NCBI GenBank assembly: GCA_964570205.1
Contig: CAZMXI010000051.1
Location: forward strand, 1-27,659
DNA: 27,659 nucleotides
Direction: 5' to 3'
From: CAZMXI01 sp964570205
GTDB lineage: Bacteria > Planctomycetota > Phycisphaerae > Tepidisphaerales > Tepidisphaeraceae
Each line of letters begins with the position of its first letter. Positions within the stretch are counted from its first letter, which is position 1. Position numbers and translations under genes: made by a program. This document shows, piece by piece, positions 16,488-23,968 of this stretch. The notes beneath the pieces are model-generated. The model saw only the letters and a list, made by a program, of their open reading frames with translations. It was not told the origin of the DNA and ran no database searches.

Positions 16488-18539
16488 TTACGACAGCATG
16501 ACCTGCCCGCCGGTCACGGGCACGGCCTGGCCGGTTTCGTACTTCTGGTCCATCAGATAATAGACCGCCTTCATCACATCTGCGGTCTTACATCCGCGGT
16601 TCATGGGGACCTTGGCCTCGTAGAACCGCTTCACATCCTCGATCGTCTTCGCCCCGGGCACCTTGCCGCCGCGAAGATACTGCACGAACAGCCCATTGTT
16701 CGGATCGGACCAGAGCGGGCCGTCGAAAAAGTTGCCCGGGCAGATCGAATTGACCTTGATGCCATCCTCGACCAGTTCCAGCGCGAAGCTCTGTGTCAGG
16801 CCGATGCCGCCGAACTTGCTGCCGGCGTAGGCGCCGTTGCGGTTCGAGCCCTGAAGGCCCGACTTGCTGTTGATCTGGATGATGTCGCTCCAGTGGGCCG
16901 GCCGAGCCATATGTTGAATCGCCATGATCGGCGCGGTCTTCTGCACGCACACGAAATAGCCCTTGTAGTTTACGGCCGTGACAAAGTCGAAATCCTTCTC
17001 GCTCTGTGTCTTCACGCTGCCGGCCTTCAGCACGCCTGCGTTCGACACCAGCAGGTCGAATCCGCCATAGGTGCGGACGACCTGATGCAAAGCCTCCTCG
17101 ACAGAGGCGCCGTCGGTGACGTTCACCGCCAGCCCGATGGCTCGGCCGACGCCCCTCGCCGAGCACATCTGCGCCGCCGCGGCTTTGGCGCCTTCGGCGT
17201 TGATGTCCGTCAGCACCACGTGCGCGCCTTGGGCGGCCAGATCCTGCGCGATCTCCAGGCCGAATCCCTGGGCAGCGCCGGTCACGACGGCGATCTTGCC
17301 CGCTGCCCGGCCCGCGGCGGCCGCGGCCCTGGCGACCTTGCGACGGTACTGCTCGACTTCCCAGTTCTCGAAGAACTCCCGCTGGCTGGGCGGCATGTAG
17401 TTGATCTCGCCGAGGCGACGCGCGCCCGCCATCACCTTGATCGCGTCGGCGTAGACGATGCGCGTGGTGTCGGCGGCGGCGAAATCGTCGCCGGCCGTGA
17501 ACATGCCCAGGCCTTTCACCAGCACCACCTGCGGGGCATATCTTGCCTTGGCCTGATAGGCTGTCACCGCAGCGCGCAGTCGTTCGACGATCGCGGCAGC
17601 ATCCATCTCGTCGCTCGGGTCGAACCACAGCGGCATTGCCTTGCAGTAAACGATCTGGTCCGGGCACAGCGGCCCGCCGAGGGCGGCCGATTCGCCATCT
17701 TCGCCGGCCACCAGTCCCAAAGTCAGGTCCGAGTCGTCGAATGTGACCACCCTCAGAATGTCCTCCCCCGCCAGCAGGCCGCGAAGGGCCGGCCCGATCG
17801 TGTTTACGAGCCCGCGCGCGGGAATTGGGTCGAGGCGTATGACCCTGCCGAAGGGCTCGCGGTTCGGCATGGCTTCCATGTGTCTTGCCAGGAGTCCCAT
17901 CAGCCAGTCGGTGTGCTTTCGCACTTCCGCCGGCGTGTCGCCGCAGATCACCAGGCCGTGGTTCTGCATCATGATCGCGCGGGGGCAGTCGCGGCCGGTC
18001 TTTCTCGTGTAATCCTCCAGCGCAGCGCTCATCGTCTGCGCCAGGATCAGCCCTGGATCGACATCAGGCACCCACAGCACTTCATCCCCGCAGACCTGCC
18101 GGATCAGCTCCTGCCCGTTGCGGCAGCAGGTGAACATATTGACCAGCGTGGCGTGTGTGTGCACCACCAGCCTGCGCGGCATCATGTGATGCAGCACAAC
18201 CTCGACGCTGGGCCGCTGGTTGCGCTCGGGGTGAACGCGCGCCGCCATGACGGCGGCCTTGAACCTCTCCTCGCGGACGGTTCGATCCGGCCCGAAGTCG
18301 GCCGTCAGCAACTTCTCCAGTGCCGGCCGGTCCATCTCGACGAATCCCTCGGCCGTGATGTTCGCCAGGGCCACGCCGCTGCCCTTCACGAACAGGCGGT
18401 CACCGATCTTGACGGAGGTGTTTCCACCGCCGGCAAGGACGAAATCCGGATCCGACCCGTAATACCGCGAAAGCCCCGCGATCTGGTCCAAAGGGGCATC
18501 CGTTGATTTGAAGCTGGGCCACTCGATGGCGGAAGACAT
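16488..18539 (-). CDS. Bifunctional class II aldolase / short-chain dehydrogenase
   Basis: This 683-residue protein has two enzymes in one chain. Residues ~15-380 form a class II (adducin-type) aldolase: GGGNTSVK (37-44), metal ligands His127 and His129 in HTHATLVNMF, and His194 in QNHGLVICGD. Residues ~412-683 form a short-chain dehydrogenase: TGAAQGFG (420-427), NAG (500-502), Ser558/Ser560, and catalytic Tyr571 and Lys575 in YAGSK. Length and order match the RhaEW-type fusion, which splits rhamnulose-1-phosphate and oxidises the lactaldehyde. A rhamnose role is not proven, because no isomerase or kinase is in the window. The likely reaction is retro-aldol cleavage of a ketose phosphate, with the SDR half acting on the aldehyde or on the ketose itself. 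Operon position is 25 bp after the PHP-like gene and 45 bp before the double dehydrogenase pair. Confidence 0.9.
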   Translation of the reverse strand: MSSAIEWPSFKSTDAPLDQIAGLSRYYGSDPDFVLAGGGNTSVKIGDRLFVKGSGVALANITAEGFVEMDRPALEKLLTADFGPDRTVREERFKAAVMAARVHPERNQRPSVEVVLHHMMPRRLVVHTHATLVNMFTCCRNGQELIRQVCGDEVLWVPDVDPGLILAQTMSAALEDYTRKTGRDCPRAIMMQNHGLVICGDTPAEVRKHTDWLMGLLARHMEAMPNREPFGRVIRLDPIPARGLVNTIGPALRGLLAGEDILRVVTFDDSDLTLGLVAGEDGESAALGGPLCPDQIVYCKAMPLWFDPSDEMDAAAIVERLRAAVTAYQAKARYAPQVVLVKGLGMFTAGDDFAAADTTRIVYADAIKVMAGARRLGEINYMPPSQREFFENWEVEQYRRKVARAAAAAGRAAGKIAVVTGAAQGFGLEIAQDLAAQGAHVVLTDINAEGAKAAAAQMCSARGVGRAIGLAVNVTDGASVEEALHQVVRTYGGFDLLVSNAGVLKAGSVKTQSEKDFDFVTAVNYKGYFVCVQKTAPIMAIQHMARPAHWSDIIQINSKSGLQGSNRNGAYAGSKFGGIGLTQSFALELVEDGIKVNSICPGNFFDGPLWSDPNNGLFVQYLRGGKVPGAKTIEDVKRFYEAKVPMNRGCKTADVMKAVYYLMDQKYETGQAVPVTGGQVMLS

Positions 18540-18564
18540 CTCTACTCCTGCTCACGTGCTGCAA

Positions 18565-19848
18565 CTACCTGGCTTGCTCAAAATACCTGTGGATGACGGT
18601 TGCGCCGACGGCGGCGAAGGCGAGAATGCGTTCCTCGGCCGACGGGTATGCGGGATTCGGGCTGCCCTGGGCGTCAACAAAGCCGCATTCGCCATGAAGG
18701 GTCAGGAACTGATGCGCCGCCACCACGCAGGCACCCTCCCAGAAAATCTCCTTCAGATACTCGGGCACCGGCGCGCCGTTCAGGCACGCCGGTTCGATCG
18801 ACAGCATATCCAGCGTGTTGTGCTCGGTGCCCGCCGTCACCACCAGTCCCGCCTGGCGCATCGCCTTGGCGTACTGGCCAAGAACCTCGGGCGTATTGCG
18901 AATGGGAATGAACTCGGCGCAGTGCATCCGATTGCCCTTGATCCGGTCGATCAGCGCTCCAATCGGCTGCTCATAAGGGCAAACGGGGCTAGTCCCATCC
19001 GCCAGCGTGGGATAGCACGGAATTCCGCCCATCTCCAGCACCAGCGCGTGGGCCTGCTCGAACGACAGAAACTGCTCCTGAACGAAGGCCGGCTTGCCGG
19101 CCTTCATCAGATGCGAGCGGATCTCGTTCTGCACCTTCACCGCGTCCCCAGCCGCCTTCGACCGCGCACCCAGCACCGCCGCCAGCTTCGCTTCCCGCTC
19201 GGCCTGGGCCACGACCTCAAAGAACCGTTCCTGAAACGCCTGGCAGATGTGCCGTTCCTGTAAGTACACCCGCTCGCGGGCGCACCCGTGCCTGCGGACG
19301 ACCATGTCGATCACCGCGCCCTCATCCAACTCCATCGCCACGCCGCGCTCGCCGAAAATCGCATCCAGCTTCGCGACCATCTGACGCATTCGTTCAACGT
19401 CATTCCGGCGGATCGTGTTGACGGCGTGCTCGGCGTTCTTGCTCATCGGCGCAAACCGCGTGATCCCCTTGCCGCAGGTGTAGATGCGCCCAGGGTTGCC
19501 CGGATCGTTGATCTTCACGCCGGTTCTCACCAGGTCGTCCATCAACGCGATGATCTCCAGCCCGAAAAGCGGGAAGATGCCGTTCTGCTTCGCCAGCCGC
19601 GCAAAGTCGCCGTAAACGTCGTAATCGTAGTAGTTCGTAACGCCGACGACCCGCACATCCTGCGCAACGCACAACTCGACCGCCTGCTCGACGCTTGAGA
19701 ACGCCGAGAAGTTCGGTGGCAGGTGAATGTGCGTGTTCACCTTCGGCCGGCGCGCGGGCGCAAGCCCATTCCGCGCCGCCGCGTGCATCTCCGCCACGCT
19801 GCCGAGCTTCCTGATTCCCTCCAATGCCGCTGTCACGACGCTCTGCAT
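18565..19848 (-). CDS. PHP-like metal-dependent hydrolase
   Basis: The 427-residue protein has features of the PHP superfamily of metal-dependent phosphoesterases. NTHIHLPPNFSAF holds an HxH pair (His40, His42) near the N-terminus. VVGVTNYYDYDVYGDF (67-82) corresponds to the second motif, GIFPLFGLEI with Glu98 to the third, and GTEHNT (about residues 345-350) to a late metal site. Aspartate usually precedes the first HxH; here it is Thr. PHP enzymes hydrolyse phosphoester bonds, for example histidinol phosphate or nucleotide 5' ends. The length and the ~240-residue insertion of helical, Glu/Arg-rich sequence between motifs are unusual, so the substrate is unknown. It sits between E3 and the aldolase/SDR gene and would be co-transcribed, which suggests action on an intermediate of the same pathway. 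Confidence 0.7.
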   Translation of the reverse strand: MQSVVTAALEGIRKLGSVAEMHAAARNGLAPARRPKVNTHIHLPPNFSAFSSVEQAVELCVAQDVRVVGVTNYYDYDVYGDFARLAKQNGIFPLFGLEIIALMDDLVRTGVKINDPGNPGRIYTCGKGITRFAPMSKNAEHAVNTIRRNDVERMRQMVAKLDAIFGERGVAMELDEGAVIDMVVRRHGCARERVYLQERHICQAFQERFFEVVAQAEREAKLAAVLGARSKAAGDAVKVQNEIRSHLMKAGKPAFVQEQFLSFEQAHALVLEMGGIPCYPTLADGTSPVCPYEQPIGALIDRIKGNRMHCAEFIPIRNTPEVLGQYAKAMRQAGLVVTAGTEHNTLDMLSIEPACLNGAPVPEYLKEIFWEGACVVAAHQFLTLHGECGFVDAQGSPNPAYPSAEERILAFAAVGATVIHRYFEQAR

Positions 19849-19865
19849 GATGCACTCTCATCTTC

Positions 19866-19923
19866 ACCACGGAGGCACAGAGGCACTGAGTAATTCTCCT
19901 CTGTGTCTCTGTGCCTCCGCGGT
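19866..19923. repeat. Long imperfect inverted repeat between E3 and the PHP-like gene
   Basis: Two 21-bp arms (19866-19886 and 19903-19923) are reverse complements at 19 of 21 positions around a 16-nt loop. The core is GGAGGCACAGAG with its complement CTCTGTGCCTCC. It occupies most of the only long gap (86 bp) inside the minus-strand operon. Similar GGAGGCACAGAG-type palindromes occur between genes in environmental bacteria as I recall. It could act as a processing or attenuating hairpin, or be a mobile palindromic unit. Confidence 0.75.
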
Positions 19924-19934
19924 TTGTTTCGCTC

Positions 19935-21353
19935 CTAAACCACTCCCGCCACCGCCCGCATCATCTTTCTCGCTGGCAGGTGAATCGCCGCCGACATGGC
20001 ATCCTCGGCCGCTTCCTTCAATGCCTCGCTGATGGTCGGATGCGCGAAGATCACCTCCGCCACATCCACGGCCGTCGCTTTCATGTGCAAAAGAGCTCCG
20101 GCCGCCGCGATGCACTCGGTCACGTTGTGTCCGATCATATGGACGCCCAGGATTGTCCCTGTTTCGCGGTTGCGCACAACCTTCATGAAGCCATCGTTCT
20201 CGTTGACCGCCATGGCCTTGCCGTGGAACGTCAGGGGGTAGCTGCCCACGGTGATTGGCAGCCCCTGGCCTTTGGCTTCTTCGGCGGTCGTGCCCACTGT
20301 GGCAATTTCGGGGAAGGTGTAGATGCAGTTCGGCACGGGGCTTTCCAACGTGTGCTCCCTGCCCAATGCGTTATGCACCGCCACTTCACCTTGTGCGGAC
20401 GCCGCATGCGCCAGCAGGCAACGCCCGTTGGCGTCGCCGATGCAGTAGTAGTCCTTCACGGGCGTCTGCATGCGATCGTCAACTCGCACAAAGCCCCGGT
20501 CCGGTGTGATCCCGACCTTGTCCAGTCCAATATCGGCCGTGTTCGGCCGGCGGCCGGTGGCCACCAGCACCCGGTCGGCCTCGATTTCCAATCCGCTGTT
20601 CAATCTTGCCCTGGCCACAGTGCCCGAAAGGGCCAGGCTGTCGATCTTTGTCCCCGCGAACACCTTGATTCCGCGCTGGGTGAAGATCTTCGTCAGGGTT
20701 GCCGCGATCTGCTGGTCGATGTTGGGAAGCAACTGCGGCAGCATCTCGACGAGGGTCACCTCGACACCCAGCGCCCGCATCATGCACGCGAATTCGCACC
20801 CGATCACGCCGCCGCCCACGATCAGGAGCCGCCTGGGCAGCGTCTTCCAGTGCAGCGCCTCATCGCTGGTGCAGACTACAACGCCGTCGTTCGGCCAGGT
20901 CGCGACCTTGGATGGCACCGAACCAACCGCCAATATCGTCTTGTCCGCAGTGATTTCTTCCGTGCTTCCGTTGCTGGTAACGGCAAGCCGGCCGGGCGCG
21001 GCGATGGCCCCGCGGGCCTGGTAAATCTTGGCCTTGCGCCCGCTCAGCAGCGCCTTGACGCCGCTTCGCAGTCCCTGGACGACCTTGTCCTTGCGGGCCT
21101 GAATCTTTGACCAGTTGATGCTCACCTGCCCCTCGACATCGATGCCCATATCGGCCGCATGTCGGATATGGTGAGCCAGTTCCGCCGACGCCAGCAGCGC
21201 CTTGGAGGGAATGCACCCGTAATTCAGACACGTTCCGCCCAGGTGTTCTTTCTCGATTATGGCGACCGAGGCCCCCAACTGCGCTGCCCGCAGCGCCGCC
21301 ACATAACCGCCCGGCCCGCCACCGAGCACCGCCACGTTATAGTGCTTGCTCAT
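19935..21353 (-). CDS. lpdA: Dihydrolipoamide dehydrogenase (E3)
   Basis: The 472-residue flavoprotein reoxidises dihydrolipoyl groups of 2-oxo acid dehydrogenase complexes and passes electrons to NAD+. The FAD site is GGGPGG (11-16). The redox-active disulfide is GGTCLNYGCIPSK, with Cys42 and Cys47. The NAD site is VGGGVIGCEFA in the middle, and the catalytic His-Glu dyad is His438 (AHPTISE) with Glu443. Length and all motifs are normal. AAGGTG lies 4 nt before the ATG, inside a run of four octamer repeats that fills the gap to the E2 gene. Position directly after E2 shows it serves the complex encoded here, though E3 may also be shared with other complexes. Confidence 0.96.
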   Translation of the reverse strand: MSKHYNVAVLGGGPGGYVAALRAAQLGASVAIIEKEHLGGTCLNYGCIPSKALLASAELAHHIRHAADMGIDVEGQVSINWSKIQARKDKVVQGLRSGVKALLSGRKAKIYQARGAIAAPGRLAVTSNGSTEEITADKTILAVGSVPSKVATWPNDGVVVCTSDEALHWKTLPRRLLIVGGGVIGCEFACMMRALGVEVTLVEMLPQLLPNIDQQIAATLTKIFTQRGIKVFAGTKIDSLALSGTVARARLNSGLEIEADRVLVATGRRPNTADIGLDKVGITPDRGFVRVDDRMQTPVKDYYCIGDANGRCLLAHAASAQGEVAVHNALGREHTLESPVPNCIYTFPEIATVGTTAEEAKGQGLPITVGSYPLTFHGKAMAVNENDGFMKVVRNRETGTILGVHMIGHNVTECIAAAGALLHMKATAVDVAEVIFAHPTISEALKEAAEDAMSAAIHLPARKMMRAVAGVV

Positions 21354-21385
21354 TTCTCACCTTGTCGCCCTGTCGCCTTGTCACC
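21354..21385 (-). repeat. Four tandem 8-bp repeats upstream of lpdA
   Basis: Read on the minus strand, the octamers are GGTGACAA, GGCGACAG, GGCGACAA and GGTGAGAA, ending right at the lpdA ATG; the consensus is GGYGACAA. They occupy 32 of the 35 bp between the E2 stop and the E3 start. The last unit supplies the Shine-Dalgarno sequence. Repeat number could change spacing or copy of ribosome sites, so slippage may tune E3 expression. Confidence 0.8.
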
Positions 21386-21388
21386 CGG

Positions 21389-22918
21389 TCATCCGACGAG
21401 TTGCGCCGGCCACTCCAGAAGTTCCTTCAGCCGTGCCATAAACTTCGCCGCCAGCATGCCGTCGATGATGCGGTGGTCGGCGCTCAGTGTCATTGTCATC
21501 ACCCGACCCGCCCGCAGCGTGCCGCCGCTGACGATGACTTGCTCTCGCATGGCGCCGACGGCCAGAATCGCCGCCTCGGGCGGGTTGATGATGGCCGAAA
21601 ACTCCTCCACGCCGAACATGCCCATGTTGGTGATCGTGAACACACCCTGGCCCATGGCCTCGATCTTGCCGCCGCGAGCGTTGCCTGCGATGCGCTTGGT
21701 CTCCGACCCGATCTGCTTGAGCGTCATTTGCTCCGCGGCGACCAGCACCGGCACGACGAGCCCGTCATCCATCCCCACCGCGACACCGACATTGGCCGTC
21801 GGAACCTCGATCATCTCATCCCCATCCAACCGGCTGCGAAAGGCCGGAAATTCGCTGATGGCCTTCGCGCAAGCCATAACCACCACGTCGTTCAGGCTGC
21901 AAGGATACTTGGCCTTTTCGCCTTGATAGAAGCTGTAGAGCGGGTCGGCATTAATCGTTGCCCGGATGTAGAAATGCGGGATCGTCTGTTTCGACAGCAG
22001 CAGGTTGGCCGCGATTGCCTTGCGCATTTTCGACATGCGTTTGCGCACAGCGCCCTGAGGCGGCGCAACGGCCGGCGCCGCAACCGCGGCCGTCCTTGCC
22101 GGAACCGGCGTCGCCTTGAGCGGTACATCGGTCGAGACGATCCGACCACCCGGACCGCTGCCCATGCCAATGGTCGAGATATCCACGCCACGCTCCGACG
22201 CGATCCTTCGTGCCGCGGGCGATGCCTTCACCCGTCCACCCTCCGAAACCGCCGCTGGCGCTGGGGCAACCGCCGACGCATCCGAGGCTGCCACGGGCTG
22301 CTCGTTGCTGACTGAGGGTTGGCCGGTGCCCGGTGGCTGGGCGGCGATGAAGGCCTCCACATCCGCAGCGTTTTCCGCCAAATAGGCCACCGGCTGAAGC
22401 ACCGGCAGCGTGCCGCCTTCATCCAGCACCAGCACTGCGACCTTCCCCTCATCAATCGCCTCCACCTCCATGGTCGCTTTGTCGGTCTCGATCTCAAAGA
22501 TCACCTGGCCCTTGGCGATCAGGTCCCCCGGTTTCACATGCCACTTGACCAGAGTTCCCTCTTCCATGGACTGGCCGGCCTTGGGCATCAGAATCGGTGT
22601 CACCTTTCCCATGGGCTTATTTCCTTGCTGTGGCTTGGCTTGCGCACTGAGATCAACCTTTGCCTGCTGGCCGGTGGCTGGCGCCGCCCCTCCGATAACA
22701 GCGATGGCGGTATCTACGGGCACGGTCTTGCCTTCCGACACCAACAGCTCACGTAAAATCCCGCCAATGCCCGACTCCACTTGGAGCAGGCCCTCCTCGG
22801 TCTCAACTTCGACCACCGTTTCTCCTTGGCCGACCGCGTCGCCGACCCGCTTCAGCCAGCGACGAATCGTTCCGGATTCGACGTTCTTTCCTGCTCGTGG
22901 CAGTGTGATTCTCGGCAT
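21389..22918 (-). CDS. Dihydrolipoamide acyltransferase (E2) with one defective lipoyl domain
   Basis: This 509-residue E2 transfers an acyl group from E1 to CoA through lipoyl-lysine arms. Domains in order: lipoyl-like domain 1 (1-78), lipoyl domain 2 (about 104-184), a peripheral-subunit-binding domain (about 230-265, VKASPAARRIASERGV) and the catalytic domain (about 288-509) with the active-site motif DHRIIDG (His482, Asp486). Domain 2 has the normal ETDKATMEVE, with Lys147 as the lipoylation site. Domain 1 has ETEEGLLQVE, with Glu42 at that position, so it cannot be lipoylated. A Pro/Ala linker joins domains 2 and 3. The frame opens at 22987, but homology starts at Met 22918 and AGAGG precedes it by about 9 nt. 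The acyl specificity is unknown. The gene heads the minus-strand operon and is divergent from the DeoR gene. Confidence 0.92.
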   Translation of the reverse strand: MPRITLPRAGKNVESGTIRRWLKRVGDAVGQGETVVEVETEEGLLQVESGIGGILRELLVSEGKTVPVDTAIAVIGGAAPATGQQAKVDLSAQAKPQQGNKPMGKVTPILMPKAGQSMEEGTLVKWHVKPGDLIAKGQVIFEIETDKATMEVEAIDEGKVAVLVLDEGGTLPVLQPVAYLAENAADVEAFIAAQPPGTGQPSVSNEQPVAASDASAVAPAPAAVSEGGRVKASPAARRIASERGVDISTIGMGSGPGGRIVSTDVPLKATPVPARTAAVAAPAVAPPQGAVRKRMSKMRKAIAANLLLSKQTIPHFYIRATINADPLYSFYQGEKAKYPCSLNDVVVMACAKAISEFPAFRSRLDGDEMIEVPTANVGVAVGMDDGLVVPVLVAAEQMTLKQIGSETKRIAGNARGGKIEAMGQGVFTITNMGMFGVEEFSAIINPPEAAILAVGAMREQVIVSGGTLRAGRVMTMTLSADHRIIDGMLAAKFMARLKELLEWPAQLVG

Positions 22919-22957
22919 GGTTACATGACCTCTTACGGTTGACTGACATACTTTCGT

Positions 22958-22999
22958 CAAAAATGTGCATGAGTCAAGCATATTCATGCGCGATTTTTG
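22958..22999. promoter_or_regulatory. Candidate DeoR operator palindrome in the divergent promoter region
   Basis: CAAAAATGTGCATGA (22958-22972) and TCATGCGCGATTTTTG (22984-22999) form an imperfect inverted repeat with an 11-bp spacer; one arm has one inserted base. The A/T-rich ends stand out in this GC-rich DNA. It lies in the 176-bp gap between the E2 and DeoR start codons, where a regulator adjacent to its target operon would be expected to bind. TTGACG (minus, 22960-22955) overlaps it and could be a -35 for E2, but no good -10 was found. Confidence 0.5.
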
Positions 23000-23094
23000 T
23001 TGAAATGGGCGACACTTTGTTGTCTACTATGCGCGTGATGTTGCCAGAGGTGCCACGAAATGGCCCTGGCGGCGCCGCATTGACGAGGTTTGAA

Positions 23095-23892
23095 ATGGAT
23101 TCTTCTCGACAGCGCCGCGAACGCATTCTCACCGAGGTCTTACAGCGCCGGCATGTCACGGCCAAAGACCTTGCCGTTGGCATGGATGTTTCCGAAGCCA
23201 CCGTTCGCCGCGACCTCAAGGCCCTGGCCGATTCCGGGCAGCTCGAACTCGTCTACGGCGGCGCCACCCTTCGGCGCCCGAATGATCTGTCCCTCAGCGC
23301 CAAGGGCACACGGCATGTCGAGGCCAAACGGGTCATCGGCCAGCTTGCGGCCGACCTGATCACCGACAACGAGCAGATTTTCATCGACTCCGGAACGACC
23401 TGTTATGAACTGGCCCTGCGGCTCAAGGGCCGCCGCAATCTCTTCATCATCGTCAACTCCGCCCGGCTTGCCCTCGAACTCGATGCCCCGGGCCTGAGCG
23501 TCATCATGCTCGGAGGCCAGTACCGTCCCGATCGCATGGATGCCGTCGGGACCCTCGCGCTGGAGACCCTCAACCAGCTTCGCGGCTATGTCTGCCTGAT
23601 CGGCGCTGACGGCATCAGCATGGATTTTGGCGTCGCCGCCGCCGACATCGAGAGTGCCAATCTCTATCGCCTGGCCGTCCAGAACGCCCGTCAGACCGTG
23701 CTCCTGGTCGACCACAGCAAGTTCGCCGCGCCGTCGTTGTTCAAGATCGTCGGCTGGGAAGCGGTCTCGAAGCTCGTGACCGACCAGCAACCCGACGCCG
23801 CCTGGAGCGGGTTCCTCAGCAGTCGAAACATCGAAGTAATCTGCCCCAATAGCAACGAAGTTGTTCACGGAGTCGCACCCATGCACACGTAG
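23095..23892 (+). CDS. DeoR-family transcriptional regulator
   Basis: The 265-residue protein has an N-terminal winged helix-turn-helix (about 5-55) with VSEATVRRDLKALADSGQL as the recognition segment. The DeoR-type sensor domain follows with LGGQYRPDRMDAVG, LIGADGISMDFG and VDHSKF. This domain has a ribose-phosphate-isomerase-like fold and usually binds a sugar phosphate, which would relieve repression. The frame is open from 22939, but the HTH begins at Met 23095, with GAGG 7 nt before it; the extra upstream residues look non-coding. The gene is divergent from the E2 operon and 76 bp upstream of the E1 gene. It probably represses both, and the effector would be an intermediate of the encoded pathway. 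Confidence 0.9.
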   Translation: MDSSRQRRERILTEVLQRRHVTAKDLAVGMDVSEATVRRDLKALADSGQLELVYGGATLRRPNDLSLSAKGTRHVEAKRVIGQLAADLITDNEQIFIDSGTTCYELALRLKGRRNLFIIVNSARLALELDAPGLSVIMLGGQYRPDRMDAVGTLALETLNQLRGYVCLIGADGISMDFGVAAADIESANLYRLAVQNARQTVLLVDHSKFAAPSLFKIVGWEAVSKLVTDQQPDAAWSGFLSSRNIEVICPNSNEVVHGVAPMHT

Positions 23893-23893
23893 A

Positions 23894-23908
23894 GTGGGCG
23901 CCGCCCAC
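23894..23908. repeat. 15-bp odd-length palindrome between regulator and E1
   Basis: GTGGGCG (23894-23900) and CGCCCAC (23902-23908) are reverse complements around one base, two bp after the DeoR stop codon. A second perfect 10-bp palindrome, CGTGCGCACG, lies at 23922-23931. As a hairpin the first would have a five-pair stem. It could be a weak terminator, an operator half or a dispersed repeat; there is no T-tract. Confidence 0.4.
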
Positions 23909-23968
23909 CGCCGCTTGTCGTCGTGCGCACGCCGTGGATAGGAACAGAGTGAATCAGGAGAGCCGTCC

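Noticed and set aside
16341..18506. 721-residue plus-strand ORF opposite the aldolase/SDR gene
   Set aside because: It is the antisense shadow of a gene with intact catalytic motifs. The translated sequence is His/Arg/Asp-rich with no recognisable domain, as expected for antisense frames in GC-rich genes.
21354..21385. Octamer repeats as a CRISPR-like array
   Set aside because: Units are 8 bp with no spacers and sit in a 35-bp intergenic gap.
22919..22987. Longer N-terminus for E2 starting at 22987
   Set aside because: The extra residues have no homology to lipoyl domains and overlap the proposed operator; Met 22918 starts the domain and has a ribosome site.
22939..23094. Longer N-terminus for the DeoR regulator
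   Set aside because: The helix-turn-helix begins right after Met 23095, which has GAGG upstream; the extension covers the divergent control region.
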